Assembly (NCBI RefSeq): GCF_002056795.1
Contig: NZ_CP020104.1
Span: 3,173,001 to 3,237,000 of the forward strand
DNA from: Spirosoma aerolatum
GTDB taxonomy: Bacteria; Bacteroidota; Bacteroidia; Cytophagales; Spirosomataceae
DNA: 64,000 nt
Direction of reading: 5' to 3'
The notes beneath the pieces were generated by a model. That model had not been told where the DNA came from and searched no databases. It saw only the letters and a program-made list of their open reading frames with translations. Made by a program: the position numbers and the translations under genes. This document shows positions 1-7,416 of this stretch, piece by piece; position 1 is the stretch's first letter; each line of letters begins with the position of its first letter.

Positions 1-887
1 CCGGAACCAGCTACCCAACCCGCCTGGGCAGGTAGCGTTGTAAACCGTCGGCGGTAGGTATTGGCCCACAACAGCACTTTGGCGAAAGCAGCTCCGGCCA
101 GCCCACAGAAGATCGCCACAAGTACGACTATCCCTAAAAACCAGCCTGTTGTTGAGGTAATCTTTGGAAAACCAAGGTACAGATAGGGTCCCAGAATCGC
201 CTGGGCTGTCATTCCGGCAATGATGACGGCCGTAAAAACGGCCGTTCGGAAGCGGGTGATATGCGTTTGGGTGAGTTCTTCGACGACGAATACAATCCCT
301 CCCAATGGGGTGTTAAACGCAGCCGCCAGCCCGGCCGCTCCTCCGGTGACTAAAGCAATCTGCCGGGATAGTTGCGGCCATCCGGCAGGTTGTAAACGGT
401 TAATAGCCCGAAAAATAGCCGCCGAAATCTGGATGGTTGGCCCTTCACGGCCGATTACCCCTCCACCAAGTAAAAGCACTACACTGCTCAGTACCTTTAC
501 GAGAGCAACTCGTAGGCTAAGTAAATACGCAAGACGCCCGTGTGTTTTTGGGGTTGATAATTCGATACCGGCCATTACTTGAGGTATACCGCTTCCCCGT
601 GCCGCTGGAGCTAATCGGCTAACGGTGAGCCAGGCCATTACGAAGGCCAGGGGCGTCAGGACAAATACCAGATAGGGCTGTCGGCTCAACCACGTAAAGC
701 TGATTCGTTCGGCCCAAAGAAACAATTCTTCATAGCCAACAGCTACCAGACCAACCAGCAACGACGCCACCCAAAACGGTAAGCTTTGTAAAATGACCCG
801 ACGAACCCGTTCGGTATACAATCGGCGAATGAGATGCTGGTCCAGCCAGTCCAGCACAAGAGCATACCGAGTTAATTTAGGAAGCAT
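1..887 (-). CDS. ClC-family chloride channel or H+/Cl- antiporter (C-terminus cut by window edge)
   Basis: The reverse strand reads from an ATG at 887 off the left edge, giving about 295 residues. All the N-terminal ClC signatures are present: GSGIPQ (selectivity filter), GREGPTIQ with the gating glutamate, and AAFNTPLGGIVFVVEE, which holds the second glutamate pair used for the proton path in antiporters. Keeping both glutamates suggests an H+/Cl- exchanger rather than a plain channel (inference). Several hydrophobic helices are visible, so it is an inner-membrane protein. The tyrosine-containing C-terminal filter and any CBS or TrkA_C domains lie outside the window. The gene is divergent from the coiled-coil gene at 1047 across a 159-bp gap. 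Confidence 0.93.
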   Translation of the reverse strand, partial: MLPKLTRYALVLDWLDQHLIRRLYTERVRRVILQSLPFWVASLLVGLVAVGYEELFLWAERISFTWLSRQPYLVFVLTPLAFVMAWLTVSRLAPAARGSGIPQVMAGIELSTPKTHGRLAYLLSLRVALVKVLSSVVLLLGGGVIGREGPTIQISAAIFRAINRLQPAGWPQLSRQIALVTGGAAGLAAAFNTPLGGIVFVVEELTQTHITRFRTAVFTAVIIAGMTAQAILGPYLYLGFPKITSTTGWFLGIVVLVAIFCGLAGAAFAKVLLWANTYRRRFTTLPAQAGWVAGS

Positions 888-955
888 GCAGCTATAAACA
901 GGTTTATTGAATAGGTAACGCTGTTTTGATCGAGTTGATTTACGAAACCCACAGG

Positions 956-1012
956 TCTAAGCAAATTCTAATATCTCTTTAAGTCGTCTGTAACCAGGCC
1001 AACGGAGCTTTG
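956..1012 (+). promoter_or_regulatory. Four-unit 11-bp direct-repeat operator and -7 element for the 1047 gene
   Basis: TAA trinucleotides, mostly inside TCTAAG/TTTAAG words, start at 958, 969, 980 and 991, exactly 11 bp apart. The TTTG of a Bacteroidota-type -7 element (GAGCTTTG) follows at 1009-1012, 18 nt after the last TAA. The array occupies the place of the -33 element, as expected for activation by an OmpR/PhoB-type regulator (inference). The same arrangement precedes 2315, 7161 and 7417. Confidence 0.6.
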
Positions 1013-1046
1013 AGCATCCATTTATCCATTCTTAAACAACCCACTT

Positions 1047-1964
1047 ATGCAGGAAACTGGACACAATTCAAGTAATCTGGCCTGGACGTTGGCGCTGCTT
1101 ATCGTTGTCGGGTTGGCTGGTGGCCTTTACTGGCGAACCAATCGAGTTTGGGCTACTCATTATAATCAGATTGAATTACGGGCAGACTCTTTACTGTCAG
1201 TCAAATTCCATCTCGAAGATGATATCCGCGATCTGAAGAGTCAGCTTGAAACGGCTGCCGACGATAAAGTCTATTTCGACAAACGGCTGAATCAATTCCA
1301 CAGCATGCTAAGTCGGCAAGATCAACAGCTAGACAAAGTTCAACAAGCCCGACTTAGTCAGACAAACTCGATTCGATTGCTGAAACAGCAAGGCGATTCC
1401 TTAGCCCTTATACGCGATAGTCTGGAGAACCAACTGGCAGCGTCGCGGGATAAGATTGGCTGGTTGACGGATGCCAATAAGCTGCTCATTGGCCAGAATC
1501 AGGATTTGGAGCAGGAAGTAAGGAAATTGACTACCGATATGGCGGGCAAAGTTCCGCGCACAACGCTCACGGGCAACGCCTTTCTGGTTGAACCTCGAAA
1601 AGCCAATACAAAGGTTACGGCCAAAGCCAGGAAAACACGTAGCCTGCTTATTTCGTGTATGGTTCCGGCTGAGCTTCAACTGGAGGGGCGCCAGGAAGTT
1701 TTTTTAAGCCTGACCGATGAAAAAGGGGAAACGATGATACCTGCCATTCGAACAACAACTGTCGAACTGCCTGATCTGAACGATGTTATACCCGTTCATG
1801 CTGCACAAATGGTATCGTTCACCCAGGTTCCCCAGCGTATTGTCTTTCAGATCAGTCCGGCCAACACCTGGCGGGCTGGTCTGTACCGAGCCTCGATCTA
1901 TACCCGGGAAGCTTTCCTGGGCACCGTTGAGTTTCGGTTGCGGGATAGTTTCTGGTTCTTCTGA
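1047..1964 (+). CDS. Membrane-anchored coiled-coil protein of unknown function
   Basis: This is a 305-residue protein that I cannot assign to a named family. One hydrophobic segment at residues about 13-29 acts as a signal anchor. Residues about 40-165 are rich in heptad-like D/L/Q/R patterns and look like a long coiled coil. The C-terminal third (about 185-305) looks like a beta-rich domain ending in aromatics (RDSFWFF). The layout suggests an envelope protein with a periplasmic rod and a globular end. It has its own 11-bp-repeat operator, shared with the TPR, stress-protein and efflux genes downstream, so a role in the same envelope or metal/acid stress response is plausible. That role is inferred from context only. 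Confidence 0.75.
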   Translation: MQETGHNSSNLAWTLALLIVVGLAGGLYWRTNRVWATHYNQIELRADSLLSVKFHLEDDIRDLKSQLETAADDKVYFDKRLNQFHSMLSRQDQQLDKVQQARLSQTNSIRLLKQQGDSLALIRDSLENQLAASRDKIGWLTDANKLLIGQNQDLEQEVRKLTTDMAGKVPRTTLTGNAFLVEPRKANTKVTAKARKTRSLLISCMVPAELQLEGRQEVFLSLTDEKGETMIPAIRTTTVELPDLNDVIPVHAAQMVSFTQVPQRIVFQISPANTWRAGLYRASIYTREAFLGTVEFRLRDSFWFF

Positions 1965-2012
1965 AAGCGATGAGCCGTTCTAAATCAGTCAATACGTCAA
2001 TCTAGGGAACCG

Positions 2013-2197
2013 CTTACTTTTAAAACAAACCTGATGACATCCGACGATGTGGCGGCTGTAAACTGAACCTAAACGACAGCGAACCTGTCGATGGCTGGAA
2101 CCTAAATCCCAGTGGATTGCTGCCTGTTCAAACCACCGACAATCGGGTTGCAGAACGGGTCATTTGCGCTGTCGAACAGGTAGGCATACGATCATAA
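2013..2197 (+). pseudogene. Frameshifted remnant of a heavy-metal-associated (HMA-like) domain protein
   Basis: The 350-bp gap between 1964 and 2315 holds two adjoining reading frames that together read like a short HMA/copper-chaperone domain. The first (from 2013) gives LTFKTNLMTSDDVAAVN and then a stop. The second, in another frame up to a stop at 2195-2197, gives LNDSEPVDGWNLNPSGLL, then VQTTDNRVAERVICAVEQVG. The order beta strand, LN, VDxW, LLxV, VIxAVExxG is that of Bacteroidota HMA domains. The CxxC site is absent (MTSDD in its place) and no ATG is visible in frame. The identification is by pattern only. A non-coding interpretation remains possible. Confidence 0.45.
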
Positions 2198-2205
2198 AAA
2201 GCCCT

Positions 2206-2262
2206 TCTAAGGCAATTCTAAGCAATCTTTAAGCCCGCTCTTAATCCTCCGTTGTAGTTTAG
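2206..2262 (+). promoter_or_regulatory. Four-unit 11-bp direct-repeat operator and -7 element for the TPR gene
   Basis: TAA units inside TTCTAAG, TTCTAAG, TTTAAG and CTTAAT start at 2208, 2219, 2230 and 2242 (spacing 11, 11, 12). A TAGTTTAG element at 2255-2262 follows at nearly the same distance as in the other copies. The start codon is 70 bp after the last unit. Confidence 0.6.
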
Positions 2263-2314
2263 AAAAGCAATCCAGAACGAGTGGATTGACACAATTCCTA
2301 AAACAACGACGATT

Positions 2315-4018
2315 ATGAAAACGCATGTTCAATTAGCCATGGTACTCGCTACGCTGACGGCTGCGCCGGCTGGTATAGCACTAGCCCAAACAACGCCCCC
2401 TGATGCGAATACCTTACTCAACCTGGGCCGATTTGATGAGGCCAAACAACTTTTACTAAAGAACGTACAACAAAACCCGTCTGCTCAAACCTATTTCGAA
2501 ACGGGCTATGGGTACCTGCGAACCGGTCAGCCCGACTCAGCCAGAATCTGGTTTGAGAAAGGCATCCCGATGGATGAAAAGCGTGTGCCGCTGAATCAGA
2601 CGGGGGCTGCTTTAACGTATCTGGTCAAACAGGATACCGCGAATGCCAAGCCCAAACTTGACGAGGTTGTTTCGAAAAGCAAAGGTAAAAACGCAGAGAT
2701 TCTATATCGGATTGGGGAGGCCTATACGGGTTATCTGACACCAGGAAATGGATCTATCAAACCTATTTATCCGCGCATTGTCAATACGGCCAAAGCTATC
2801 GATTTCCTTAATCGGGCAGCCGACCGTGACAAGAAAAACCCGGCTATTCAGTTAGCTTTGGGTGATGCCTATTACCAGAATCGGGACGCAGGTACGGCTG
2901 TATCACGCTACGAAAGTGCCATTGAATTAGGTATGAATCCCTCGCGCGTGTATCAGCGTATTGGCGACATCTACTGGCAGGGCCGCAACTTGAATCTGGC
3001 CGTTGAGAATTACAAGAAAGCCATAGAGGCCAACCCTAACTATGCGCCAGCCTATAACCAGCTGGCCGAATTATACTTCCTGGTCAACCGGTATAAGGAA
3101 GCCGCCAGCTACATCGATCAATATGAAAACGTATCGAACGATAAACGGCAGGAATCATTGCTTCGGCAGGCACAGTTTCATTTCCTGGCGAAGGATTATC
3201 AACGGGCCATCAGCTTGATCGACAGTAACCGAACGGCCCTGGGCCAAAACCCAATTGTGTACCGGATTGAAGGCTGGGCGTATTCATCGCTGAAACAGCC
3301 ACAGAAAGCCATCGAAAATCTGAATACATTCCTGGAAAAAGCTCCGCAAAAAGCTATGCCCGACGATTATAAATACCTTGGGCAGGCCTATCTGGCAACC
3401 GAAGCAACGGACGACGATTCGCTGGGTGTGCTTTATCTGGAAAAAGCAGCTCCTGCCGATACCAGCGAAAACCTGTACAGCGATATTGCCCGCTATTATT
3501 ACCGAGCCAAAAAACACCCCGAAGCTGTTGCCGCGCTCGATTCAGCCGCTAAGCATGGCTTCAAAGCCGACGTTCAGGATTTGTTCCGCTACGGCATGAG
3601 CAATTATACGCTGGGCTTTCAACGGGATAGCTTAGGGAAGCTTACTCGCGATACCGTCCGGTTTGCCCTGGCCGATTCGGCGCTGGCGCTGGCGCAGCAA
3701 GGGTCTCCCGACTATGCGCCTACGGTTCTGTACCGGGCCAAAGCGAATTATTACGCCTATGCCCCTGAAGAGGCTGTGCGGAATGGGAAAGCGAAACCGT
3801 ATTTTGAGCAGTTTATCAATATGATAGCCGATAAACCCGAAGAACGAACTCGCTATAAAAATGACTTGGTGCTGGCCTTCAAATACCTCATTTCCTTTAA
3901 CGAACTGGTCACCAAAGATGAAGCTGCCCGCAACGAATGGCTTCAAAAAGGACTGACCTGGTTCCCCGACAATAAAGACCTGGTCGCTATTGCTACGCCA
4001 CCGTCCGGTTCTCAGTAA
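2315..4018 (+). CDS. Secreted tetratricopeptide-repeat protein
   Basis: This is a 567-residue protein. A clear signal peptide covers residues 1-25 (MKTHVQLAMVLATL to ALAQ), so it is periplasmic or outer-membrane-associated. The rest is TPR helical hairpins: early units around residues 30-100, canonical ones around 165-290 (for example NPSRVYQRIGDIYWQGRNLN, then YAPAYNQLAELYF) and further ones to about 480. No catalytic domain is visible, so it probably scaffolds protein-protein contacts in the envelope. It has its own promoter with the 11-bp-repeat operator and ends at a terminator-like hairpin. It is convergent with the haloperoxidase-type gene. Confidence 0.88.
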   Translation: MKTHVQLAMVLATLTAAPAGIALAQTTPPDANTLLNLGRFDEAKQLLLKNVQQNPSAQTYFETGYGYLRTGQPDSARIWFEKGIPMDEKRVPLNQTGAALTYLVKQDTANAKPKLDEVVSKSKGKNAEILYRIGEAYTGYLTPGNGSIKPIYPRIVNTAKAIDFLNRAADRDKKNPAIQLALGDAYYQNRDAGTAVSRYESAIELGMNPSRVYQRIGDIYWQGRNLNLAVENYKKAIEANPNYAPAYNQLAELYFLVNRYKEAASYIDQYENVSNDKRQESLLRQAQFHFLAKDYQRAISLIDSNRTALGQNPIVYRIEGWAYSSLKQPQKAIENLNTFLEKAPQKAMPDDYKYLGQAYLATEATDDDSLGVLYLEKAAPADTSENLYSDIARYYYRAKKHPEAVAALDSAAKHGFKADVQDLFRYGMSNYTLGFQRDSLGKLTRDTVRFALADSALALAQQGSPDYAPTVLYRAKANYYAYAPEEAVRNGKAKPYFEQFINMIADKPEERTRYKNDLVLAFKYLISFNELVTKDEAARNEWLQKGLTWFPDNKDLVAIATPPSGSQ

Positions 4019-4056
4019 TTGTTTTTTCTATGTTGGTTCATTATGCCTTATTCTTA

Positions 4057-4093
4057 CCGCTACCAGAGCATTGATCTCCGGTAGCGGTTTTGT
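4057..4093 (+). terminator. Terminator-like hairpin after the TPR gene
   Basis: A 12-bp stem (4057-4068 with 4076-4087, one G-T wobble) and a 7-nt loop are followed by TTTTGTTT. It lies 39 bp after the TPR stop codon. Confidence 0.75.
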
Positions 4094-4105
4094 TTCAAGG
4101 ATTCC

Positions 4106-4177
4106 ATTGAACCGCAAGGGCGCAATAGACGCAAGGTGAACTAATTCTTTGCGTCTATTGCGCCCTTGCGGTTCAAT
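4106..4177. repeat. Perfect 29-bp inverted repeat in the convergent gap
   Basis: Arms 4106-4134 and 4149-4177 are exact reverse complements with a 14-nt loop. The arm has a CGCAAGGGCGCAATAGACGC core made of GCAA-containing words. It lies between convergent genes and could act as a bidirectional terminator. Its length and internal word structure also fit a dispersed intergenic repeat (inference). Confidence 0.8.
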
Positions 4178-4192
4178 TGGTTTTCGATTCGG

Positions 4193-5530
4193 TTATCGTT
4201 TAGCAATGGCCGATTGGGGGCGCAATTTCTGCAATACATGCTGTCCGACATGTTCTCCCTGGACCGTACCTTCCTCAACGCCATCCCGATAATGAATACC
4301 CCCATAAACCCGGCTTATCGAGGCTTCCTGATAGGCGGCTTCAACGGAGGTAAACGACCGAACTCCATGCCCATATGGCAGCTCGGTCGAATCGGTAAAG
4401 GCAACATTATTGCCAACTAACTGCCCGATGACCTTGCCTGCTGCGGCCGAAATGTCGCTGTGCCCACTCACATATTCGGGAAAAGCCGGGGTTTCCAGAA
4501 AAGGACGCCACTGCGGATCGATGGTGTTATTGATCACCGTTTCGGGTCGAATTCGAATGTAGGTGTATTTTTCATCCCAACAGGCAATGAATGCGTCGAA
4601 CATGGCAATGGACGTCAGTGCAAATAGCTGAGTAGCCTGGATCATCGTCAGTTTTTGCTGCCGGGCCAGAGTCGTTGCAATGGCCAGCCAATGACCCACC
4701 GGCGACATTTTTTTGCTGGCAAACATCACATGCCCCGAGATGTTGGTCACAAAGGCGTTATCGTCCCAGAAATATGCAATGGCCTGTTCGGTCTTATCCT
4801 GCCGTTTGCCAATGGTATATACTTCTTCGGTCAGTTTCCAGAATGGACTGTTGCGATTCAGGTCGTATTTGGCTGGGGGAGGGCAACGAAACTGGCGGAC
4901 AGAGTCCAGCGTAAACAACCGAACCGTATTCCACTGAGGTTCGCAGGCATCGGCATAGGCCGGGGGCGTAGGTACCCAGGTTCCCGGCTTATTGGTCACC
5001 GTATACCGAAAGCCCCGTGTTTCTTTATAATGGTCTTTGCTGGCGTATTCTAAAACATGCCTGGCAATTAGTTCGCCATACTGCACCGACCGATCATACA
5101 CATCATCCGGAATCTGGAGGGCTTCTAAGCGGGGCCAGAAGGTTTTCTCAAAACTATCCCACAGATCGGACGAAAAGGTAAGCGCCCGGCCTACCGTTAT
5201 GAACGCTTTCAAACTGGCGACTGGATAGCAGTAGGCAGTGTTAGAATCGGGTCGGGGAGCCGCTTTTGATCCGTTGAGTTTACCCATTAAGGAGGAGTAC
5301 CCCGTATAACCGGGTTGTAAAGCTTCATAAGCCGCCAGATAGGTGTATCCGTAAATTCGACTGGCAACGGGGGGCTTAAAAACATCATGGATCATGATAT
5401 CCGTCAGCGTTTTCGAGCAATCGTAAAATAATTGCGGATTCGATGCCTTCGGATTGTATTGTTCGGGGGTAGCACTGGGCTGACAAGCCAGTAAACCCAG
5501 TAGCAGAGTGAGGATCAAACGTTGTTTCAT
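4193..5530 (-). CDS. Vanadium-dependent haloperoxidase / PAP2-superfamily lipoprotein
   Basis: This is a 445-residue protein. Residues 1-17 form a lipoprotein signal ending LLGLLAC, so it is probably a lipid-anchored envelope protein. The vanadate/phosphate-binding motifs of the vanadium chloroperoxidase and PAP2 superfamily are complete: K-x6-RP in KYTYIRIRP (about residue 325), PEYVSGHSDISAA (about 350) and SRVYGGIHYRDGVEEG (about 407). Members either oxidise halides with H2O2 or act as acid phosphatases, and the sequence alone does not decide which. The layout (SGHS, then SR-x5-H-x3-D) and length match the bacterial VCPO-like group. It is transcribed convergently to the TPR gene, and I see no 11-bp-repeat operator upstream of it. 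Confidence 0.88.
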   Translation of the reverse strand: MKQRLILTLLLGLLACQPSATPEQYNPKASNPQLFYDCSKTLTDIMIHDVFKPPVASRIYGYTYLAAYEALQPGYTGYSSLMGKLNGSKAAPRPDSNTAYCYPVASLKAFITVGRALTFSSDLWDSFEKTFWPRLEALQIPDDVYDRSVQYGELIARHVLEYASKDHYKETRGFRYTVTNKPGTWVPTPPAYADACEPQWNTVRLFTLDSVRQFRCPPPAKYDLNRNSPFWKLTEEVYTIGKRQDKTEQAIAYFWDDNAFVTNISGHVMFASKKMSPVGHWLAIATTLARQQKLTMIQATQLFALTSIAMFDAFIACWDEKYTYIRIRPETVINNTIDPQWRPFLETPAFPEYVSGHSDISAAAGKVIGQLVGNNVAFTDSTELPYGHGVRSFTSVEAAYQEASISRVYGGIHYRDGVEEGTVQGEHVGQHVLQKLRPQSAIAKR

Positions 5531-5646
5531 AAAATAGCCTGAATGGTATAGGGCTTCATTGTGGGATGCCCAAAAGAAAATAAGGAGCTTGTCGCCATGT
5601 CGGGGTGCATGGACGAGCTCATTGAGGAAATTCGTTAAAAATCAGG

Positions 5647-6207
5647 CTATTGTTTGGGTGGGGGCGACGGGGCTTCTACACCAACGGCAGTATAAGCCAG
5701 TTGAATTGTGCTGTAGCCAGTACGGGCTTGCAGCGATTGAGCATCTGGCTGGATGAGGCAACAGGAGGTAGGGGGCAGATAAATGGTTAACCGTTCGCTT
5801 AGCAATTTTAACAGACGACCCAGTGGCGTTTTTGGAAAAGTCTGATTATCATCGCTGTTCATCTCCTGTAACTGTTCGGCCAGATCGAAAAAACGCTCTT
5901 TCGCATTCTGGTTCGTTTTCAGTACCGTATACAGGGTGTCGTTGGCGTATCGCTGGTGGACAATGTTATAAAACTCATCGCCATCCTGAATCAGACCTTC
6001 GTGGCCGTCAGCGTTTTCCCAGGCTGATGTATAAGGGAGCGAAATAGGCAGTTTGACAACTTTCCATTGATCATCGGCCGACACCGGGGCTGCGAACTCA
6101 TAACTCTGCTCAAAGGTAAGTACAGCCAATGGCAGCCCTATCCAGTGGTAGAGCAGCAGCACAAAAAAGCCGATGGCTATCAATGTCTTCACCCAGTATG
6201 TTCCCAA
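5647..6207 (-). CDS. Small single-pass membrane protein, function unknown
   Basis: This is a 186-residue protein. A hydrophobic stretch at residues about 8-30 is followed by a probably periplasmic domain with no family I recognise and a proline-rich tail (APSPPPKQ). A CC pair sits near residue 147. The frame has no ATG before the transmembrane segment. The first plausible start is TTG at 6207, with a stop codon a short way upstream, so a TTG start is inferred. It lies between the stress-protein gene and the haloperoxidase-type gene on the same strand, 72 bp after the former, so it may be co-transcribed with it. Confidence 0.65.
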   Translation of the reverse strand: MGTYWVKTLIAIGFFVLLLYHWIGLPLAVLTFEQSYEFAAPVSADDQWKVVKLPISLPYTSAWENADGHEGLIQDGDEFYNIVHQRYANDTLYTVLKTNQNAKERFFDLAEQLQEMNSDDNQTFPKTPLGRLLKLLSERLTIYLPPTSCCLIQPDAQSLQARTGYSTIQLAYTAVGVEAPSPPPKQ

Positions 6208-6279
6208 AATTCGGCCCGTAAGGACGCTTTTATGGCATCATTAGTTTATCGTGTAACTATAACACGGAGTACAAATTTC

Positions 6280-7161
6280 TTAAATTCTACTCAATTCCCC
6301 AGCCTGATAATGATCAGCTTCGGATCGGATAGAGAGGACGGGCACCTGCGCATTATGGATCATTTGCTGGGTAAACGGGCCAATCAGCAGGTCGTCCATC
6401 GTTGTAATAAGCTGAGCGGTAATAATAATTAAATCGGTCTTTATTTCCTGCGCTTTTTTTAGGACCGTAGCCGCCATTAAATCCGTAGCGCAAAATAAGG
6501 TTTGATTCACCACCTGATCATCGTCCAGCCGGGTGGTCAATTCCGTCAGTATGTCCTGCAAATCCCGAATACTGATTACTTCTTCGGGGGCTGAAAGCGC
6601 CAATACAGTGAGTGAGGCTTTATTTTTTCGGATGATTCGTCGGGCGAACTCATATTTGTCAAGAGCACCGGGTATCGGCCTGACCGGAAACAGAATACGC
6701 TCAAAGGTAGCCCACTGCTTCCGGTCAGGGACGGTCAGAACCGGGCAATGAGCCGATTCTACTACTAGATACGCGTCGTTGTTCATTCGATACGATTGCA
6801 TATCCGACCCCGTTTGCGTGCCCATAATAATCAGATCGGCTTTCACTGACGAAGCCTCCGTCACGATTTCGTCGGATTTATTACCGAGCCGACAGGCACT
6901 GGTACAATGTATCTGAAATGACTGAGCAGTTTGTGTTGCCAGTAATTGAATGAGATCAGCTCCTTCGCGAAGGAGGTACTCAATCGACGTATTCGTTACG
7001 GATGGCTGGGGATGCTGACCATAGTCGGCTTTTAAGACGTAGACCAACCGTAGTTGTGCTTCGTGCTGTTGGCAGAGCCTGCTCGCAACCGATAAAGCAT
7101 TCAGCGAGGATTCAGTAAAATCAATAAACGTCAGGATTGTCGCTAGAGAATGTTCGTCCAT
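6280..7161 (-). CDS. Universal stress protein with two tandem Usp domains
   Basis: This is a 293-residue cytoplasmic protein made of two UspA-like Rossmann domains (about residues 6-145 and 152-285). Domain 1 opens with TILTFIDFTESSLNAL and carries a GTQTGSDMQ stretch resembling the ATP-binding G-2x-G loop. Domain 2 ends IIITAQLITTMDDLL, where that loop is degenerate. Tandem UspE-like proteins are common in Bacteroidota and act in stress survival, but the ligand is not known. The gene is divergent from the RND adaptor gene. Both directions of the 255-bp gap carry an 11-bp-repeat operator, so this gene is probably co-regulated with the efflux pump. Confidence 0.9.
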   Translation of the reverse strand: MDEHSLATILTFIDFTESSLNALSVASRLCQQHEAQLRLVYVLKADYGQHPQPSVTNTSIEYLLREGADLIQLLATQTAQSFQIHCTSACRLGNKSDEIVTEASSVKADLIIMGTQTGSDMQSYRMNNDAYLVVESAHCPVLTVPDRKQWATFERILFPVRPIPGALDKYEFARRIIRKNKASLTVLALSAPEEVISIRDLQDILTELTTRLDDDQVVNQTLFCATDLMAATVLKKAQEIKTDLIIITAQLITTMDDLLIGPFTQQMIHNAQVPVLSIRSEADHYQAGELSRI

Positions 7162-7199
7162 GGATTGCTAGCCGCCCGTAATAGGAGCGGCTTAACGGA

Positions 7200-7256
7200 C
7201 AAACTTCCCTGTCAATACTTACAGAAAGCTTAGCACAACCTTAAAATCTTCTTAGA
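7200..7256 (-). promoter_or_regulatory. Four-unit 11-bp direct-repeat operator and -7 element for the stress-protein gene
   Basis: Read on the minus strand, TAA units lie at plus coordinates 7254-7252, 7243-7241, 7232-7230 and 7221-7219 (TTCTAAG, TTTTAAG, TGCTAAG, CTGTAAG), exactly 11 bp apart. A TTTG at 7203-7200 follows with the same 18-nt offset as in the copy at 956-1012. The start codon is at 7161. Confidence 0.6.
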
Positions 7257-7286
7257 AAACGTGTTTGTAAACGCTCGCTATCAATT

Positions 7287-7351
7287 TAAACTGGCTCTAA
7301 GGAAATTCTAAGAAATTTTTAATCCGCTCCTTAGTCGAGTATACCTTCTTG
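7287..7351 (+). promoter_or_regulatory. 11-bp direct-repeat operator for the RND efflux operon
   Basis: TAA units start at 7287, 7298, 7309 and 7320 (TTTAAA, CTCTAAG, TTCTAAG, TTTTAAT), exactly 11 bp apart. A weaker fifth unit (CCTTAG) follows at 7332. A TATACCTTCTTG stretch lies where the -7 element stands in the other copies. It is divergent from the stress-protein operator 31 bp away. Confidence 0.58.
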
Positions 7352-7416
7352 CTGAAAGAATAAACGCAACAGTCACTAAACCAATCATTTGTTTAGTCAA
7401 TTAGACTAACTTCTTT

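Noticed and set aside
220..582. Plus-strand 120-codon frame inside the ClC gene
   Set aside because: It is the antisense shadow of clear ClC motifs (GREGP, EELTQ) on the minus strand.
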